Source: Anaerolineae bacterium (lineage in GTDB: Bacteria; Chloroflexota; Anaerolineae; Aggregatilineales; Aggregatilineaceae). Taken from it: a DNA stretch of 64,000 nt. Both the position numbers and the translations under genes were made by a program. The notes beneath the pieces are model-generated. The model was given only the letters and a program-made list of their open reading frames with translations, was not told the DNA's origin and made no database searches. The stretch spans positions 1 to 64,000 of the forward strand of contig JAHDLB010000005.1 in NCBI GenBank assembly GCA_018432315.1. The letters run 5' to 3'. Positions 29,116-38,765 of the stretch are shown piece after piece; the first letter of the stretch is position 1; each line of letters begins with the position of its first letter.

Positions 29116-29517
29116 TTAGCCTTCGCGCTCGGCGCAGTGCTTGGCGTAGGCGGCGGCATCGAGCAGGCCGTCCAACTCGCCCGCGTCGCTGAGCTTGATC
29201 TCGATCATCCAGCCCGCGCCGAACGGGTCGCCGTTGATCGTCTCCGGCGTGTCGTCGAGCGCCGAGTTGACCGCGACGACTTCGCCGCTGGCCGGCGCGT
29301 AGACGTCGGACGCGGCCTTCACGCTCTCGACCGTGGCGAACGAATCGCCCGCCGAAACGGTGTCGCCGACTTCCACCTGCATATCGACGAACACGATATC
29401 CGAAAGCTGGTCCTGCGCGTAATCGGTCAGGCCCACCTTGGCGGTATCGCCGTCAACGATGATCCATTCGTCGTTTTCGGTATATTTCGCGTTGTCTGGG
29501 GTTTTCCAATCAGCCAT
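29116..29517 (-). CDS. gcvH: Glycine cleavage system H protein
   Basis: 133 aa lipoyl carrier. The lipoylated lysine lies in ATVESVKAASDVYAP, and the family ending GWMIEIKLSD is present. It shuttles the aminomethyl arm between P-, T- and L-proteins. The ATG at 29517 has AAGGAC upstream; an in-frame ATG 18 nt earlier overlaps that ribosome site and is rejected. First gene after the glycine riboswitch terminator. No gcvT or lpd is in the operon. Confidence 0.96.
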   Translation of the reverse strand: MADWKTPDNAKYTENDEWIIVDGDTAKVGLTDYAQDQLSDIVFVDMQVEVGDTVSAGDSFATVESVKAASDVYAPASGEVVAVNSALDDTPETINGDPFGAGWMIEIKLSDAGELDGLLDAAAYAKHCAEREG

Positions 29518-29578
29518 CGTTTGAAGTCCTTTCATTCAGAATGTTTGCCGCCAGGCTCGCTGGCGCCCACAGTGTAGC

Positions 29579-29617
29579 ATAAAAAACGGGCAGACAGCAT
29601 CAATTGACTGTCTGCCC
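29579..29617 (-). terminator. Riboswitch-controlled intrinsic terminator before gcvH
   Basis: Leftward: GGGCAGACAG, a 10-nt loop, CTGTCTGCCC, then GTTTTTT. This 10-bp perfect stem with a U-run sits directly after the second glycine aptamer, so it is the expression platform. Confidence 0.85.
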
Positions 29618-29826
29618 CCTGTCGTGTCTGCCTGAGAGATTCGCCCACCCGTCGACGGTGGGATTGCCCCTTCGGCGCGTGCGAGTCACGCTTTCCAGAG
29701 GAAGGCCGGTCCACGGGTATTGTGACCTGAGAGTTTCGCGAGAACCCCAGTCGTGGGTCGGCCTCGCTTGCCCCTTCGGTGGCCTGCCGCCCGGCGATCC
29801 GGAACGGCGCGGCGCTCTCCCCGCAG
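29618..29826 (-). ncRNA. Tandem glycine riboswitch (gcvT motif)
   Basis: On the minus strand two successive aptamers can be read. The first starts with GGGGAGAG, contains CCGAAGGGGCAAGC and ends near CGCGAAACTCTCAGG. The second contains GCCGAAGGGGCAATCC and ends GAATCTCTCAGGCAGAC. These are the conserved elements of the glycine riboswitch. The terminator follows at once, so glycine binding should prevent termination and turn on gcvH-gcvPA-gcvPB. This accounts for most of the 329-nt non-coding stretch upstream of gcvH. Confidence 0.93.
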
Positions 29827-29845
29827 CCGGGTCGATTCGGTGACG

Positions 29846-30262
29846 CTAGGCGATTGCTTCGTTCTCCACGTCCAACCACTCGAACAATTTACGCCGTACG
29901 TCCGGCGTGGCGACCATGTTGATGGCAAAGTGCCCGGTCGCGTCCGCGACGATGGTCGCCCGCAGCAGCAGGTCGCCATCCGTCGTCAAGCCCAGTTCCA
30001 GGTGCGCCTGCCCGGTCCCGACCATGCGCATGACCGCCAGCCGCTCGGTCGGCTTGAGCTGCGCCAGGCTGGTGACCAGGTCGCGGTGGCGGGGCCGCAG
30101 CGCGATCTCCAACGGGCCGTAATTGGCCGAGATGCTCAGGTACATCCCCTCGCGCCCAAACCACAACGACACCTGAGAGGCGCCGGGATCAGTGCACCCG
30201 AGCATGAGCGTGTCGTTGGCCTCATCATAAGTTACGCTATCAAGCTTTTGATAGTGACGCAT
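29846..30262 (-). CDS. Conserved-looking protein of unknown function
   Basis: 138 aa, soluble, no signal peptide and no motif I recognise; alternating beta/alpha character (GREGMYLSISANYGPLEIALRP). It lies just upstream of the glycine riboswitch on the same strand; its stop is about 20 nt before the first aptamer. A -10 TATAAT is at 30323-30328 on the minus strand. No other promoter is obvious before the riboswitch, so it may be the first gene of the gcv transcript. Confidence 0.55.
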   Translation of the reverse strand: MRHYQKLDSVTYDEANDTLMLGCTDPGASQVSLWFGREGMYLSISANYGPLEIALRPRHRDLVTSLAQLKPTERLAVMRMVGTGQAHLELGLTTDGDLLLRATIVADATGHFAINMVATPDVRRKLFEWLDVENEAIA

Positions 30263-30322
30263 CGCCTTTTGTGCTCCATGTGGGCTTAGATAATAACACC
30301 ATTTCCGGGGTGTGCCAGCGAC

Positions 30323-30328
30323 ATTATA
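30323..30328 (-). promoter_or_regulatory. -10 element upstream of the gene at 29846-30262
   Basis: Perfect TATAAT on the minus strand, 60 nt before the ATG. It could also drive the glycine riboswitch and gcv operon by read-through. Confidence 0.45.
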
Positions 30329-30415
30329 TCACAGGTGATCGGCCAGGTAAACGTGACGGCTTGCACAAAACGCACAACATCACGCGGCGTTTTTTTGATT
30401 TGAGGACGCGCCCGG

Positions 30416-30421
30416 TATACT
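30416..30421 (+). promoter_or_regulatory. -10 element of the SUMF1-fold gene
   Basis: TATACT about 45 nt before the ATG at 30465, with an imperfect TTGATT at 30395-30400. Confidence 0.4.
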
Positions 30422-30464
30422 CTCGTGAAAGGGGGCCACTGCCGTCAATTCCAGGAGGAATCTT

Positions 30465-31667
30465 ATGCCCGGCAAGCAAAGAACCACACCCCGAGTTTCC
30501 GCGATTATCGCCGTCGTGCTGCTGCTCGGCCTGGCCGTGTTGGGGCTGCCCAGCACCCTCGCCCAGCAGAACACGCCCACGCCGACCGTTCCCGTGCAGA
30601 CGCAGGTCTGGCTCGATCTCACCACGACGGCAGCGGCGCCGCCGCCCGCGACCAACGCCTTCACCGCCACGTATAGGGCCGAGTTCGCCAACGCGGTCCT
30701 GACCGTCACCGCGGCCAGCCAGCTCGCCACGCCGACCGCCCTTCCCGAGCTCCCCGACAGCACCACGCCAACGCCCGCGCCGTCCGGCAGCGTTCTGCGG
30801 CAGTCGGCCACCGACCTCGTGCCGGTGACCGGCGGGGTGTTCCTGATGGGCACCACCCTGGAAGAAGCGGCGCAGGCCGTGGACGAGTGCGCGCTGTACG
30901 GCAGCACCTGCGACATCGCCTGGACGTCCGACTCGGTTCCGGCGCACCAGACCACCGTCGACAGTTTCCAGATCGAAGTGCAAGAGGTGTCGGCCCGGCA
31001 GTTCGTGCAGTTCCTCGACGAGTTGGGACCCAACAGCCACCTCACCGGCTGCCAGGGCCAGCGCTGCGCGGCCACGGTCGCCGAGTCGGAGGGCAGCTTC
31101 ATCACGTTCGACGGCCAGGAGTACGGGCTGACCAGCGAGGAAGTGCTGGCGGACAGGCCGATCACCTCGGTGACGTGGTACGGGGCGCAGGCGTACTGCG
31201 AGGCCATTGGCCGCCGCCTGCCGACCGAGGCCGAGTGGGAACGCGCCGCGCGCGGCCCGGATAACTACATCTATCCCTGGGGCTTCACGTTCGACGCGGC
31301 GCGCGCCAATTCGTCCCAGTCCAACATCGGCGGGACGACCAACGTGTACGATTACCAGGTCGGCGCCGGCCCTTATGGCGCGGTGAACCAGGCGGGCAAC
31401 GTCCAGGAATGGGTGGCCGACTGGTATAGCCCGGACTACTACGCGCAGCAGGCCGACAACCCGACGCCCAACCCCCAGGGCCCCCCGACGGGCACCGAGA
31501 AGGTCCTGCGCGGCGGCAGTTGGGATACCGCGCCGCTGTTCCTGCGCACCGTTCACCGCCGCAGCGCCAACCCCGCCAGCACATCGCCGGCAGTCGGGTT
31601 CCGCTGCGCGGCTGATGCAGCGCCGCAGCCGACGGTCACGCCCGAGGACGACGCGGCCAACGGCTGA
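30465..31667 (+). CDS. Exported formylglycine-generating-enzyme fold protein (SUMF1 domain), probably not an active FGE
   Basis: 400 aa: signal peptide (about 1-34), low-complexity Thr/Pro/Ala region (35-115), then an FGE-sulfatase domain with VPVTGGVFLMGT, PTEAEWERAARG, GNVQEWVADWY, VLRGGSWDT and VGFRCAAD. True FGE enzymes have a copper-binding cysteine pair shortly after RGGS; here that stretch has none. The fold is clear but formylglycine formation is unlikely. No sulfatase gene is nearby. The ribosome site is AGGAGG. Confidence 0.82.
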   Translation: MPGKQRTTPRVSAIIAVVLLLGLAVLGLPSTLAQQNTPTPTVPVQTQVWLDLTTTAAAPPPATNAFTATYRAEFANAVLTVTAASQLATPTALPELPDSTTPTPAPSGSVLRQSATDLVPVTGGVFLMGTTLEEAAQAVDECALYGSTCDIAWTSDSVPAHQTTVDSFQIEVQEVSARQFVQFLDELGPNSHLTGCQGQRCAATVAESEGSFITFDGQEYGLTSEEVLADRPITSVTWYGAQAYCEAIGRRLPTEAEWERAARGPDNYIYPWGFTFDAARANSSQSNIGGTTNVYDYQVGAGPYGAVNQAGNVQEWVADWYSPDYYAQQADNPTPNPQGPPTGTEKVLRGGSWDTAPLFLRTVHRRSANPASTSPAVGFRCAADAAPQPTVTPEDDAANG

Positions 31668-31872
31668 TCTCCGGTAAGGTAACGGCTGCCGGGCGGGCGC
31701 GCTTCCCCTCGCCCGGCAGTAATTCTCCCCCGCGCCGCGCGCGCCAGAGTCCGCCTCCGGGCCGCCACCAGTACCCAGGGACCATTTACAATCCATGAAG
31801 GCATGCGGTATAAATCATCTGTAAGTCACCATTGTCTTAATGAAGCCAGTTACACGTCCGGAGACACCCCCC

Positions 31873-32262
31873 ATGGCAATTACGGTCCGTTGGGACAACG
31901 AAGAAAAGACGATCATCCGCTGGGACTTCTCTGGCCGGTGGACCGCCGAGGACCTCTACGAGGCCCACGCGCGGACGATGGCGCTGGCCCAGGCAGTCGA
32001 TCACACCGTCTATGGCCTGGGCGTAGTGCAAGGCCCGTCCCCCGTCAATTTCTCGACCGTCAACGAGCAGTTGATGGGCCGCTGGCCCGCCAACATGCAG
32101 CGCTTCGTCTTCGTCGGCGCCAGCGGCCTGATGGAGGCCACCTTCTCGCTGATGGCCCGCACGTCGTCGCGCGTCCCGCGGATGGTGTTCGTCGAAACGC
32201 GCGCCGAAGCCTACGAGATCATCACCCAACTGCACCTCAAAGAGATCTACGTCAGTTCCTGA
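31873..32262 (+). CDS. Small soluble protein of unknown function
   Basis: 129 aa; start MAITVRWDN is chosen for the CGGAG upstream. Alternating beta-alpha pattern with a central FVGASGLMEATFSLMART helix is reminiscent of SpoIIAA/STAS-like folds, but I see no diagnostic motif. A TATAAA at about 31807-31812 precedes it and a strong terminator follows, so it is a single-gene unit. Confidence 0.55.
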   Translation: MAITVRWDNEEKTIIRWDFSGRWTAEDLYEAHARTMALAQAVDHTVYGLGVVQGPSPVNFSTVNEQLMGRWPANMQRFVFVGASGLMEATFSLMARTSSRVPRMVFVETRAEAYEIITQLHLKEIYVSS

Positions 32263-32290
32263 TGCGCCACAGGCAAACGCCTGCTGCGAC

Positions 32291-32322
32291 CTGGCCGGGA
32301 TCGTCAGACCCGGCCATTTTTT
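32291..32322 (+). terminator. Intrinsic terminator after the 31873 gene
   Basis: GGCCGGG/CCCGGCC stem with a short loop followed by ATTTTTTG. A classical Rho-independent terminator. Confidence 0.75.
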
Positions 32323-32359
32323 GTGTTGCGGCGGTTTTCGCCAAATCCAAGCCACCTGA

Positions 32360-32365
32360 TATAAT
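32360..32365 (+). promoter_or_regulatory. -10 element of tgt
   Basis: Perfect TATAAT 72 nt before the tgt ATG. The leader holds a small CGGGCT/AGCCCG hairpin at about 32400-32423. Confidence 0.45.
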
Positions 32366-32434
32366 GGTGCCCTGATATTGGACTGGCAGACGCATGTCAG
32401 CGGGCTATAAATAGAACAGCCCGGCGATAGGTAA

Positions 32435-33589
<1,155 letters not shown>

Positions 33590-33652
33590 TCGGTAAAGCC
33601 GGAATGATCATGTTGTGTATCTGGCAAGCGAGCCACCGAAAGGATCGCTCCC

Positions 33653-34468
33653 TTGGAATTGTGGAAAGCTATCATCCTGGGCATCTTGCAAGGTGCTACT
33701 GAGTTTTTGCCTGTTTCCAGCTCGGGCCACCTGGTTCTGGTTCCCTGGCTTTTAGGCTGGGACGAATCGCCGCTCGTGTTCGACGTGGTGGTTCATCTCG
33801 GGACCCTGATGGCCGTGCTGACGTATTTCTGGCGCGACTGGCTGACATTGTTACGTGCCGGCTGGACTGCGCTGCGCACTCGCTCAACCCAAGATCCTGA
33901 TGCACGTCTCCTGCTGTTAATTGGTTTGGGGACAGTTCCCGCCGCCCTGGCGGGGGCTCTGCTCGAAGGCATCTTTGAGTCCGCCTTCTCTGAACCCGCG
34001 CTCGTGGCCGTGTTCCTGTTGGTGACGGCCTTGCTGCTCACGGTATCGGAAAGGACCGGCTCGGCCAACCAGTCTTTGAGCGCTTTGACTGTCCGCGATG
34101 CCCTTGCGGTGGGCGTCGCTCAGGCGTTCGCGATCTTTCCCGGCATCTCCCGGTCCGGCAGCACCATCGCCACGGGAATCTGGCGGGGATTGCCACGCGC
34201 CACGGCTGCACGATTCAGCTTCCTGCTCGCCACGCCGATCATCTTTGGGGCTGGCTTCAAACAGGCGCTGGATGTCGTCACCGGCGATGTCACCGTTGGG
34301 CAGGACATGATTCTACCGATGATCGCCGGGTTCACGGCGGCGGCGGCGGTGGGGTACGCGTGTATCTGGTTCTTGATGCGTCTGCTCAAAGAGCGGAGTC
34401 TGTACGGTTTTGCGGTGTATTGCGCAGCGTTCGGCACAATGTCATTGCTGGTGGCCCTCTTGACATGA
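33653..34468 (+). CDS. uppP: Undecaprenyl-diphosphatase (BacA type)
   Basis: Recycles undecaprenyl pyrophosphate for cell-wall synthesis and gives bacitracin tolerance. 271 aa, about eight membrane segments. Signature motifs are GATEFLPVSSSGH at the N-terminus and FPGISRSGSTI in the middle. The start is a TTG with AAGGA 9 nt upstream; no ATG fits. The following substrate-binding gene begins 9 nt after the stop, so it is probably in the same transcript. Confidence 0.95.
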   Translation: MELWKAIILGILQGATEFLPVSSSGHLVLVPWLLGWDESPLVFDVVVHLGTLMAVLTYFWRDWLTLLRAGWTALRTRSTQDPDARLLLLIGLGTVPAALAGALLEGIFESAFSEPALVAVFLLVTALLLTVSERTGSANQSLSALTVRDALAVGVAQAFAIFPGISRSGSTIATGIWRGLPRATAARFSFLLATPIIFGAGFKQALDVVTGDVTVGQDMILPMIAGFTAAAAVGYACIWFLMRLLKERSLYGFAVYCAAFGTMSLLVALLT

Positions 34469-34477
34469 GAGGGAGGC

Positions 34478-35350
34478 ATGAAGCGGGCCAAACGCACCAT
34501 TGTCATCATTGGCCTGGCGCTGGCAAGTTGTAGTGGCCCGGTCTATGTACCGACGCATACCCCTACCGTGCTGAGCATGCGCGTCCTGGCGACCACGACG
34601 ACCTATCCGCTGCTCCAGGACCTGGCCGCCGGTTACAAGCGCCCGGACGTTCTGCTCGCCGTCCAGACTGCCGCCCTCAACTGGGAAGCGGTCTACACCC
34701 AGTTGGTCACGGGGCAGGTTCCGTTCGCGCTGACGACCTTCCTGCCCGCCAACGCCCGGCTGTGGGTCGCGCCGCTCGGCCACGATGGGATCGCCATCAT
34801 CGTCAACGCCGCCAACACCGTGCCCGCCCTGACGGTAGAGCAGCTCCGCCTCATCTTCCAGGGGCGCATCACCCGCTGGATCGACGTCGGCGGGCCGGAC
34901 CTGCCCATCACGGTGATCAGCCGCGAGCCGGGCGCCGACATCCGCCTGGCATTCGATGCACTGGTCATGCAGGGGCGGCCTGTCCTGCTGGCGAGCCAGC
35001 TTGCCCTCTCCAGCCAGAGCGTGATCAACCTGGTCAACGTCGAGCCGGGCGCCGTGGGCTACGTCAGCCTGTCGTGGCTGGAGCCGCCCATCCGCGCCGT
35101 GCCGCTCGTGGCCGGGCCGGATGGGCAGCCGGTGGCGATCTCCGTCGAGACGGTCCGCGCCGGCACGTATCCCCTGCACACCCCGCTGTTCATCGCGGGC
35201 GCCTCGCCCCCCGCAGATGACAGCCCTTACCGGGATTGGTTCGCCTGGATGCAGCACGACGAGGGCCAGACGATCATCGAGCGCTGGCAGCGCGGCCTTT
35301 CGGACCCGGCCAGCCAGTCGATCGGAGAGAATCGAGGGGCGTCAGGCTAA
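34478..35350 (+). CDS. PstS-like substrate-binding lipoprotein
   Basis: 290 aa: signal peptide with lipobox ALASC, then a periplasmic-binding-protein fold of the phosphate/tungstate class (LRLIFQGRITRWIDVGG and ITVISREPGAD are characteristic of PstS-like proteins). No pstCAB permease genes are adjacent, so it is an orphan receptor or delivers to a distant transporter. It begins 9 nt after uppP with GGGAGG as ribosome site. Confidence 0.78.
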   Translation: MKRAKRTIVIIGLALASCSGPVYVPTHTPTVLSMRVLATTTTYPLLQDLAAGYKRPDVLLAVQTAALNWEAVYTQLVTGQVPFALTTFLPANARLWVAPLGHDGIAIIVNAANTVPALTVEQLRLIFQGRITRWIDVGGPDLPITVISREPGADIRLAFDALVMQGRPVLLASQLALSSQSVINLVNVEPGAVGYVSLSWLEPPIRAVPLVAGPDGQPVAISVETVRAGTYPLHTPLFIAGASPPADDSPYRDWFAWMQHDEGQTIIERWQRGLSDPASQSIGENRGASG

Positions 35351-35380
35351 TCTATCTATGCACAGCCGCCGGTCTTGACG

Positions 35381-35386
35381 TATAAT
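35381..35386 (+). promoter_or_regulatory. -10 element of the SH3b-repeat gene
   Basis: TATAAT about 74 nt before the ATG at 35460. Confidence 0.4.
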
Positions 35387-35459
35387 AATGGACGGTCGCA
35401 GCAGTATGCTGTTTTAATGCCATTGCGCTTACCTCAAGTCAGAAAGATTGGAGAGAGTC

Positions 35460-36629
35460 ATGAAGAATCGCGTACTAATTTTGCTGATCGTGATCGCTAT
35501 GCTGGCAATCAGCGGCCTCACGACGGCTGCCGCCGCGGGAAGCGCCGACCTCAAGGCCCTGACGACAGGCCCGGTCACGCTCTACGATGCCCCCAGCGAG
35601 TCAGCCGAAGTCGTGGCCGAGCTTGCCCCCTACACCACCGTCGCAGTGCTCGCATCCGACGCCAGCGGGCAGTGGCTGGAAGTGGAAGCCGCCGAAGGGA
35701 CCGGTTTTGTGATGGTCGACGGTGTGATCATTCTCAACCTGCCGCTGCTGGCCCCGAAGGTCATCGTGTCCACCGCCCGGACGGGTTCGGTGGGCCTGTA
35801 CGCCGAGCCTGATTTCGGCGCCGAGATCACCGCCATGCTGCCGGACGGCACGGTCGCCAGCGTCCTGGGGACCGATGGTGAGTGGACGTACCTCATGACC
35901 GGCGACGGGCAGACCGGCTGGGCGGTCGCGTCCGGGTGGGCGCCCGCCGCGGACGATTTGCAGTCCGCTTTCATCGTGCTCGATGGCACCGATCAGATCG
36001 GCGTCTTCGCCGAGGCTGACATCTTCGCCGACGTGATCGGGACCCTGACCGCCGGCGACGCCGTGACCTTCTTCGGCGTCGAGGGCGACTGGGCGCAGGT
36101 CATCACGGCGGACAACACGACCGGCTTCGTGAACGTGGACTATCTCAGCCCGGTGCCCAACGTCATGGTCGACGCGGCCAGCGGCAGGAATTCGAACACC
36201 GCGGTGTACGCTGAGGCGGACTTTGGCGCGGAGATCCTCGCCAACCTCGACGATGGCACGCCCGTCACCCTGATGAGCCAGGTCGATGACTTCTGGGTAG
36301 AGGTTTATCACCCGTCGTTCGGCATGGGCTATGGCCTGGCCGACAACTTCGGCCCCGCCTACACCACGGCCACCGTCCAGGTTCAGAACGCGGTCGTGCG
36401 GGCTGGCCCCAACGACAATCTGTATAATGCGATCGGCTTCCTGCCCGCCGGCACCGAAGTCGTGGTTAAAGGCACCAACGACGCGGGCGGTTGGATCGCT
36501 GTCTCCGTCCCGTTCGATGAGCTTGAGTACCCGTTCAATGGCGTGAACGGCTGGATGCGCGACTTCTTGTTCGAGGATGCTGTGGGCAATTCGGATCTCG
36601 ACGTTTCGCTGCTCTCACCGGTCGAGTAG
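35460..36629 (+). CDS. Secreted protein with about five SH3b-like repeats
   Basis: 389 aa. A signal peptide ends near AAAAGS. Then come five repeats of about 65-70 aa with the pattern (V/A)x(L/V)YAExDFGAEI...L..GT.V....GxW..V (for example VGLYAEPDFGAEITAMLPDG and TAVYAEADFGAEILANLDDG). This is the bacterial SH3 pattern that usually binds the wall or other polymers. There is no catalytic domain. ATG 35460 has GGAGAGAG upstream. A terminator follows. Confidence 0.75.
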   Translation: MKNRVLILLIVIAMLAISGLTTAAAAGSADLKALTTGPVTLYDAPSESAEVVAELAPYTTVAVLASDASGQWLEVEAAEGTGFVMVDGVIILNLPLLAPKVIVSTARTGSVGLYAEPDFGAEITAMLPDGTVASVLGTDGEWTYLMTGDGQTGWAVASGWAPAADDLQSAFIVLDGTDQIGVFAEADIFADVIGTLTAGDAVTFFGVEGDWAQVITADNTTGFVNVDYLSPVPNVMVDAASGRNSNTAVYAEADFGAEILANLDDGTPVTLMSQVDDFWVEVYHPSFGMGYGLADNFGPAYTTATVQVQNAVVRAGPNDNLYNAIGFLPAGTEVVVKGTNDAGGWIAVSVPFDELEYPFNGVNGWMRDFLFEDAVGNSDLDVSLLSPVE

Positions 36630-36661
36630 CCCGTTACGCGCCACTGGCACCGTCCGATCGA

Positions 36662-36697
36662 CAAGCCCGGTGATGTCCCGCCGGGCTTGTTTGTCAC
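36662..36697 (+). terminator. Terminator after the SH3b gene
   Basis: ACAAGCCCGG/CCGGGCTTGT perfect 10-bp stem followed by TTGT. It separates the SH3b gene from the next coding region. Confidence 0.6.
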
Positions 36698-36712
36698 CGT
36701 CAGGAAACCCCC

Positions 36713-37576
36713 ATGAACGCACGCCGCGCGATCCTGGTGCTCGCACTCGTCTGTCTCGTGATCCTGCCGGCCCGCCCTGCCCGCGCGCAGGCCCCCACGC
36801 CGGACCCGTTCCCGCGCCGGGTGACCGATCATACCGGCGCCACCGTCGTGATCCCGCAGCGCCCGCAGCAGGTCGCCGTGGTGGGCCAGGTCCCGCCCCT
36901 GCAAGCGCTGCTGGCGCCACGCGAGATCATCACCCTCGATCCGGACACGCCCGCCGCGTCCCCCACCTGGGACGCGATCGGCCTGCTGGTGGTCCCCGAG
37001 GCGAGCGCCGCGCTGCACGCCGACCGGGTGGCAGCCGCCCGCGCCGCTGCGATTCCCGTGTTCCAGACCGGGCCGGTCACCAGCCTGGAGGATTGGACCG
37101 CCGCGCTCGCCAGCCTGGGCCGCGCGACCGGGCGCGACGACCGGGCAGTGGCGGCGCTGGCGCGCCTGGACCAGCGCCTCGACGCGGTGGCCGGTCTGGT
37201 GCGCGAGCGCGCCCCCGTGCGCGCCCTGGTGCTCACACCGGAGGGATACACTTTCGGGCAGGACACGCTGATCACCGACCTGATCGCGCGGGCGGGGGGT
37301 ATCAACGCCGCGGCCCAGGCCGGTTTCGATGATTACCGCCAGATCGACGACGTCACGATCTACGAGCTGGCCCCCGACGTAATTCTGCTGACCCCCGCCT
37401 GGAGCGCCGAAGAGGCTGCCGATTTCGCCACCAGCCGGGCGTATGATGGAGTCCCGGCCCACATCAGCGGGCGCGTCGTGCGCCTGCCGTTCTCTCCCAC
37501 CCTCGTGCCCGATCCCGCCGCGGCGGTTGTCGCGCTGGCGCTTGTCTTCCACCCGGCGGCGCTGCTTTTCCCCTGA
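36713..37576 (+). CDS. Periplasmic binding protein of the BtuF/FhuD type
   Basis: 287 aa with a cleavable signal (to about residue 26, ARAQA). The body fits the cobalamin/iron-siderophore helical-backbone class (RRVTDHTGATVVIPQRPQQVAV at the start, split after RRVTDHTG; VRALVLTPEGYTFGQDTLITDLI in the middle, split after TPEGY). There is no lipobox. No permease or ATPase for this class is adjacent, so it is an orphan receptor. Confidence 0.75.
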   Translation: MNARRAILVLALVCLVILPARPARAQAPTPDPFPRRVTDHTGATVVIPQRPQQVAVVGQVPPLQALLAPREIITLDPDTPAASPTWDAIGLLVVPEASAALHADRVAAARAAAIPVFQTGPVTSLEDWTAALASLGRATGRDDRAVAALARLDQRLDAVAGLVRERAPVRALVLTPEGYTFGQDTLITDLIARAGGINAAAQAGFDDYRQIDDVTIYELAPDVILLTPAWSAEEAADFATSRAYDGVPAHISGRVVRLPFSPTLVPDPAAAVVALALVFHPAALLFP

Positions 37577-37729
37577 CGCGCGGCAATAGGATCATGGCGG
37601 ATTGGCGCGCGAGTTTTTGACGGCGCTCGTTCTGACCATCGCGATGGCAGCGCCTCGAGATTGTGGGCAGCATCGAGGCCGCCGGGCGGGACGGCGACGA
37701 TTAACCCGGCGGCAGCGACCGGCTTGCTG

Positions 37730-37735
37730 TATAAT
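37730..37735 (+). promoter_or_regulatory. -10 element of the secreted-protein pair
   Basis: TATAAT 36 nt before the ATG at 37771. The 150 nt before it hold no recognisable gene. Confidence 0.4.
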
Positions 37736-37770
37736 CTGGTGAGACGATTCGCCAGAATACAGGATTGACC

Positions 37771-38751
37771 ATGCGAACTTTCTTCACCGTCGCGCTGGCG
37801 CTGGCACTCGTCGCCGTTCCGATCCGCGCCCGCGCCCAAGACGACTCCCCGCCGGACACCGACGCCGCGCTGGAGGCGGTGCGGGTCGTGCTGGACGATT
37901 TCGCCCAGGCGGCGACCTATACCGGCCAGCTTCGCCAAACCATCGATCAGGTCATCAGCATCAGCTACCTGGACGAGACGGTTGTCCTGACGCAGACGAT
38001 CAAGATGGAAGGCACCACAACCGTCCAGCAGGAGCCGGGGCAAGCTTACGCCACCCGCCAGATGGATTTCGTGCAGTCGATCTCGCAAACCCTCACGGGG
38101 GGCGGCCTGGACGAAACCACCGAGATCGGCCCGGTGGCGTACCACCTGCGCATCGTGGAGGACCGGTTCTATTTGAACGTAGAGACCGATGATCCGCTCG
38201 TCGCGGGGCAGTTCCCGGCGGGGTGGCACGACATCACGGACGGCGCGAGCGCCTTCCCCGGCATGAGCATGTTCGACATCGAAGGCGTGCTCGCCATCGA
38301 CGGCAATCTCTCACCCGGATTCGCCGACGAGTTGACTGATGCCGTGCTGGACATCACCTATGAGCCGGGCACGAACCCGGCGGGCGAGGCACTGGACCGC
38401 TACCAACTGGCCCTCGACCCGGCCAGGACGCTGGACCTGATCGGCATACCGGCCATGACCGGCATGTTCGACGAGGGAAGCATAGCGCTCGACATACCCG
38501 CGCTGATCGAGCGGCTGTTTAGCGACGAAGCGACGCGCTACACAGTTCACGTGGCGGTCGATCCGGACACGAACGCGCTGGTCGAGTTCGTCGATGAATG
38601 GCACATGGACATCGAGATCGGGCCGGACCTGATCACCGATCCATCGCTCGAAGGGGCGACGATGGCCCTCGTGCAGGATTCGGTCCAGACCTTCCAGCCC
38701 ACTGCCGTGAACGAGCCGGTGACCATTACCGCGCCTGAGATCGCCGAATGA
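37771..38751 (+). CDS. Exported protein of unknown function
   Basis: 326 aa: signal peptide (to about ARAQ), acidic mature protein with beta-strand-rich pattern and no cysteines. Its general build (test of a mean value, then a C-terminal VDPDTNALVEFVDEW strand) recalls LppX/LolA-like lipid-binding folds, but that is only an impression. ATG 37771 has AGGA upstream. It overlaps or abuts the next gene, with which it forms an operon of two similar secreted proteins. Confidence 0.55.
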   Translation: MRTFFTVALALALVAVPIRARAQDDSPPDTDAALEAVRVVLDDFAQAATYTGQLRQTIDQVISISYLDETVVLTQTIKMEGTTTVQQEPGQAYATRQMDFVQSISQTLTGGGLDETTEIGPVAYHLRIVEDRFYLNVETDDPLVAGQFPAGWHDITDGASAFPGMSMFDIEGVLAIDGNLSPGFADELTDAVLDITYEPGTNPAGEALDRYQLALDPARTLDLIGIPAMTGMFDEGSIALDIPALIERLFSDEATRYTVHVAVDPDTNALVEFVDEWHMDIEIGPDLITDPSLEGATMALVQDSVQTFQPTAVNEPVTITAPEIAE

Positions 38752-38765
38752 GAGGAAGTGGCACT

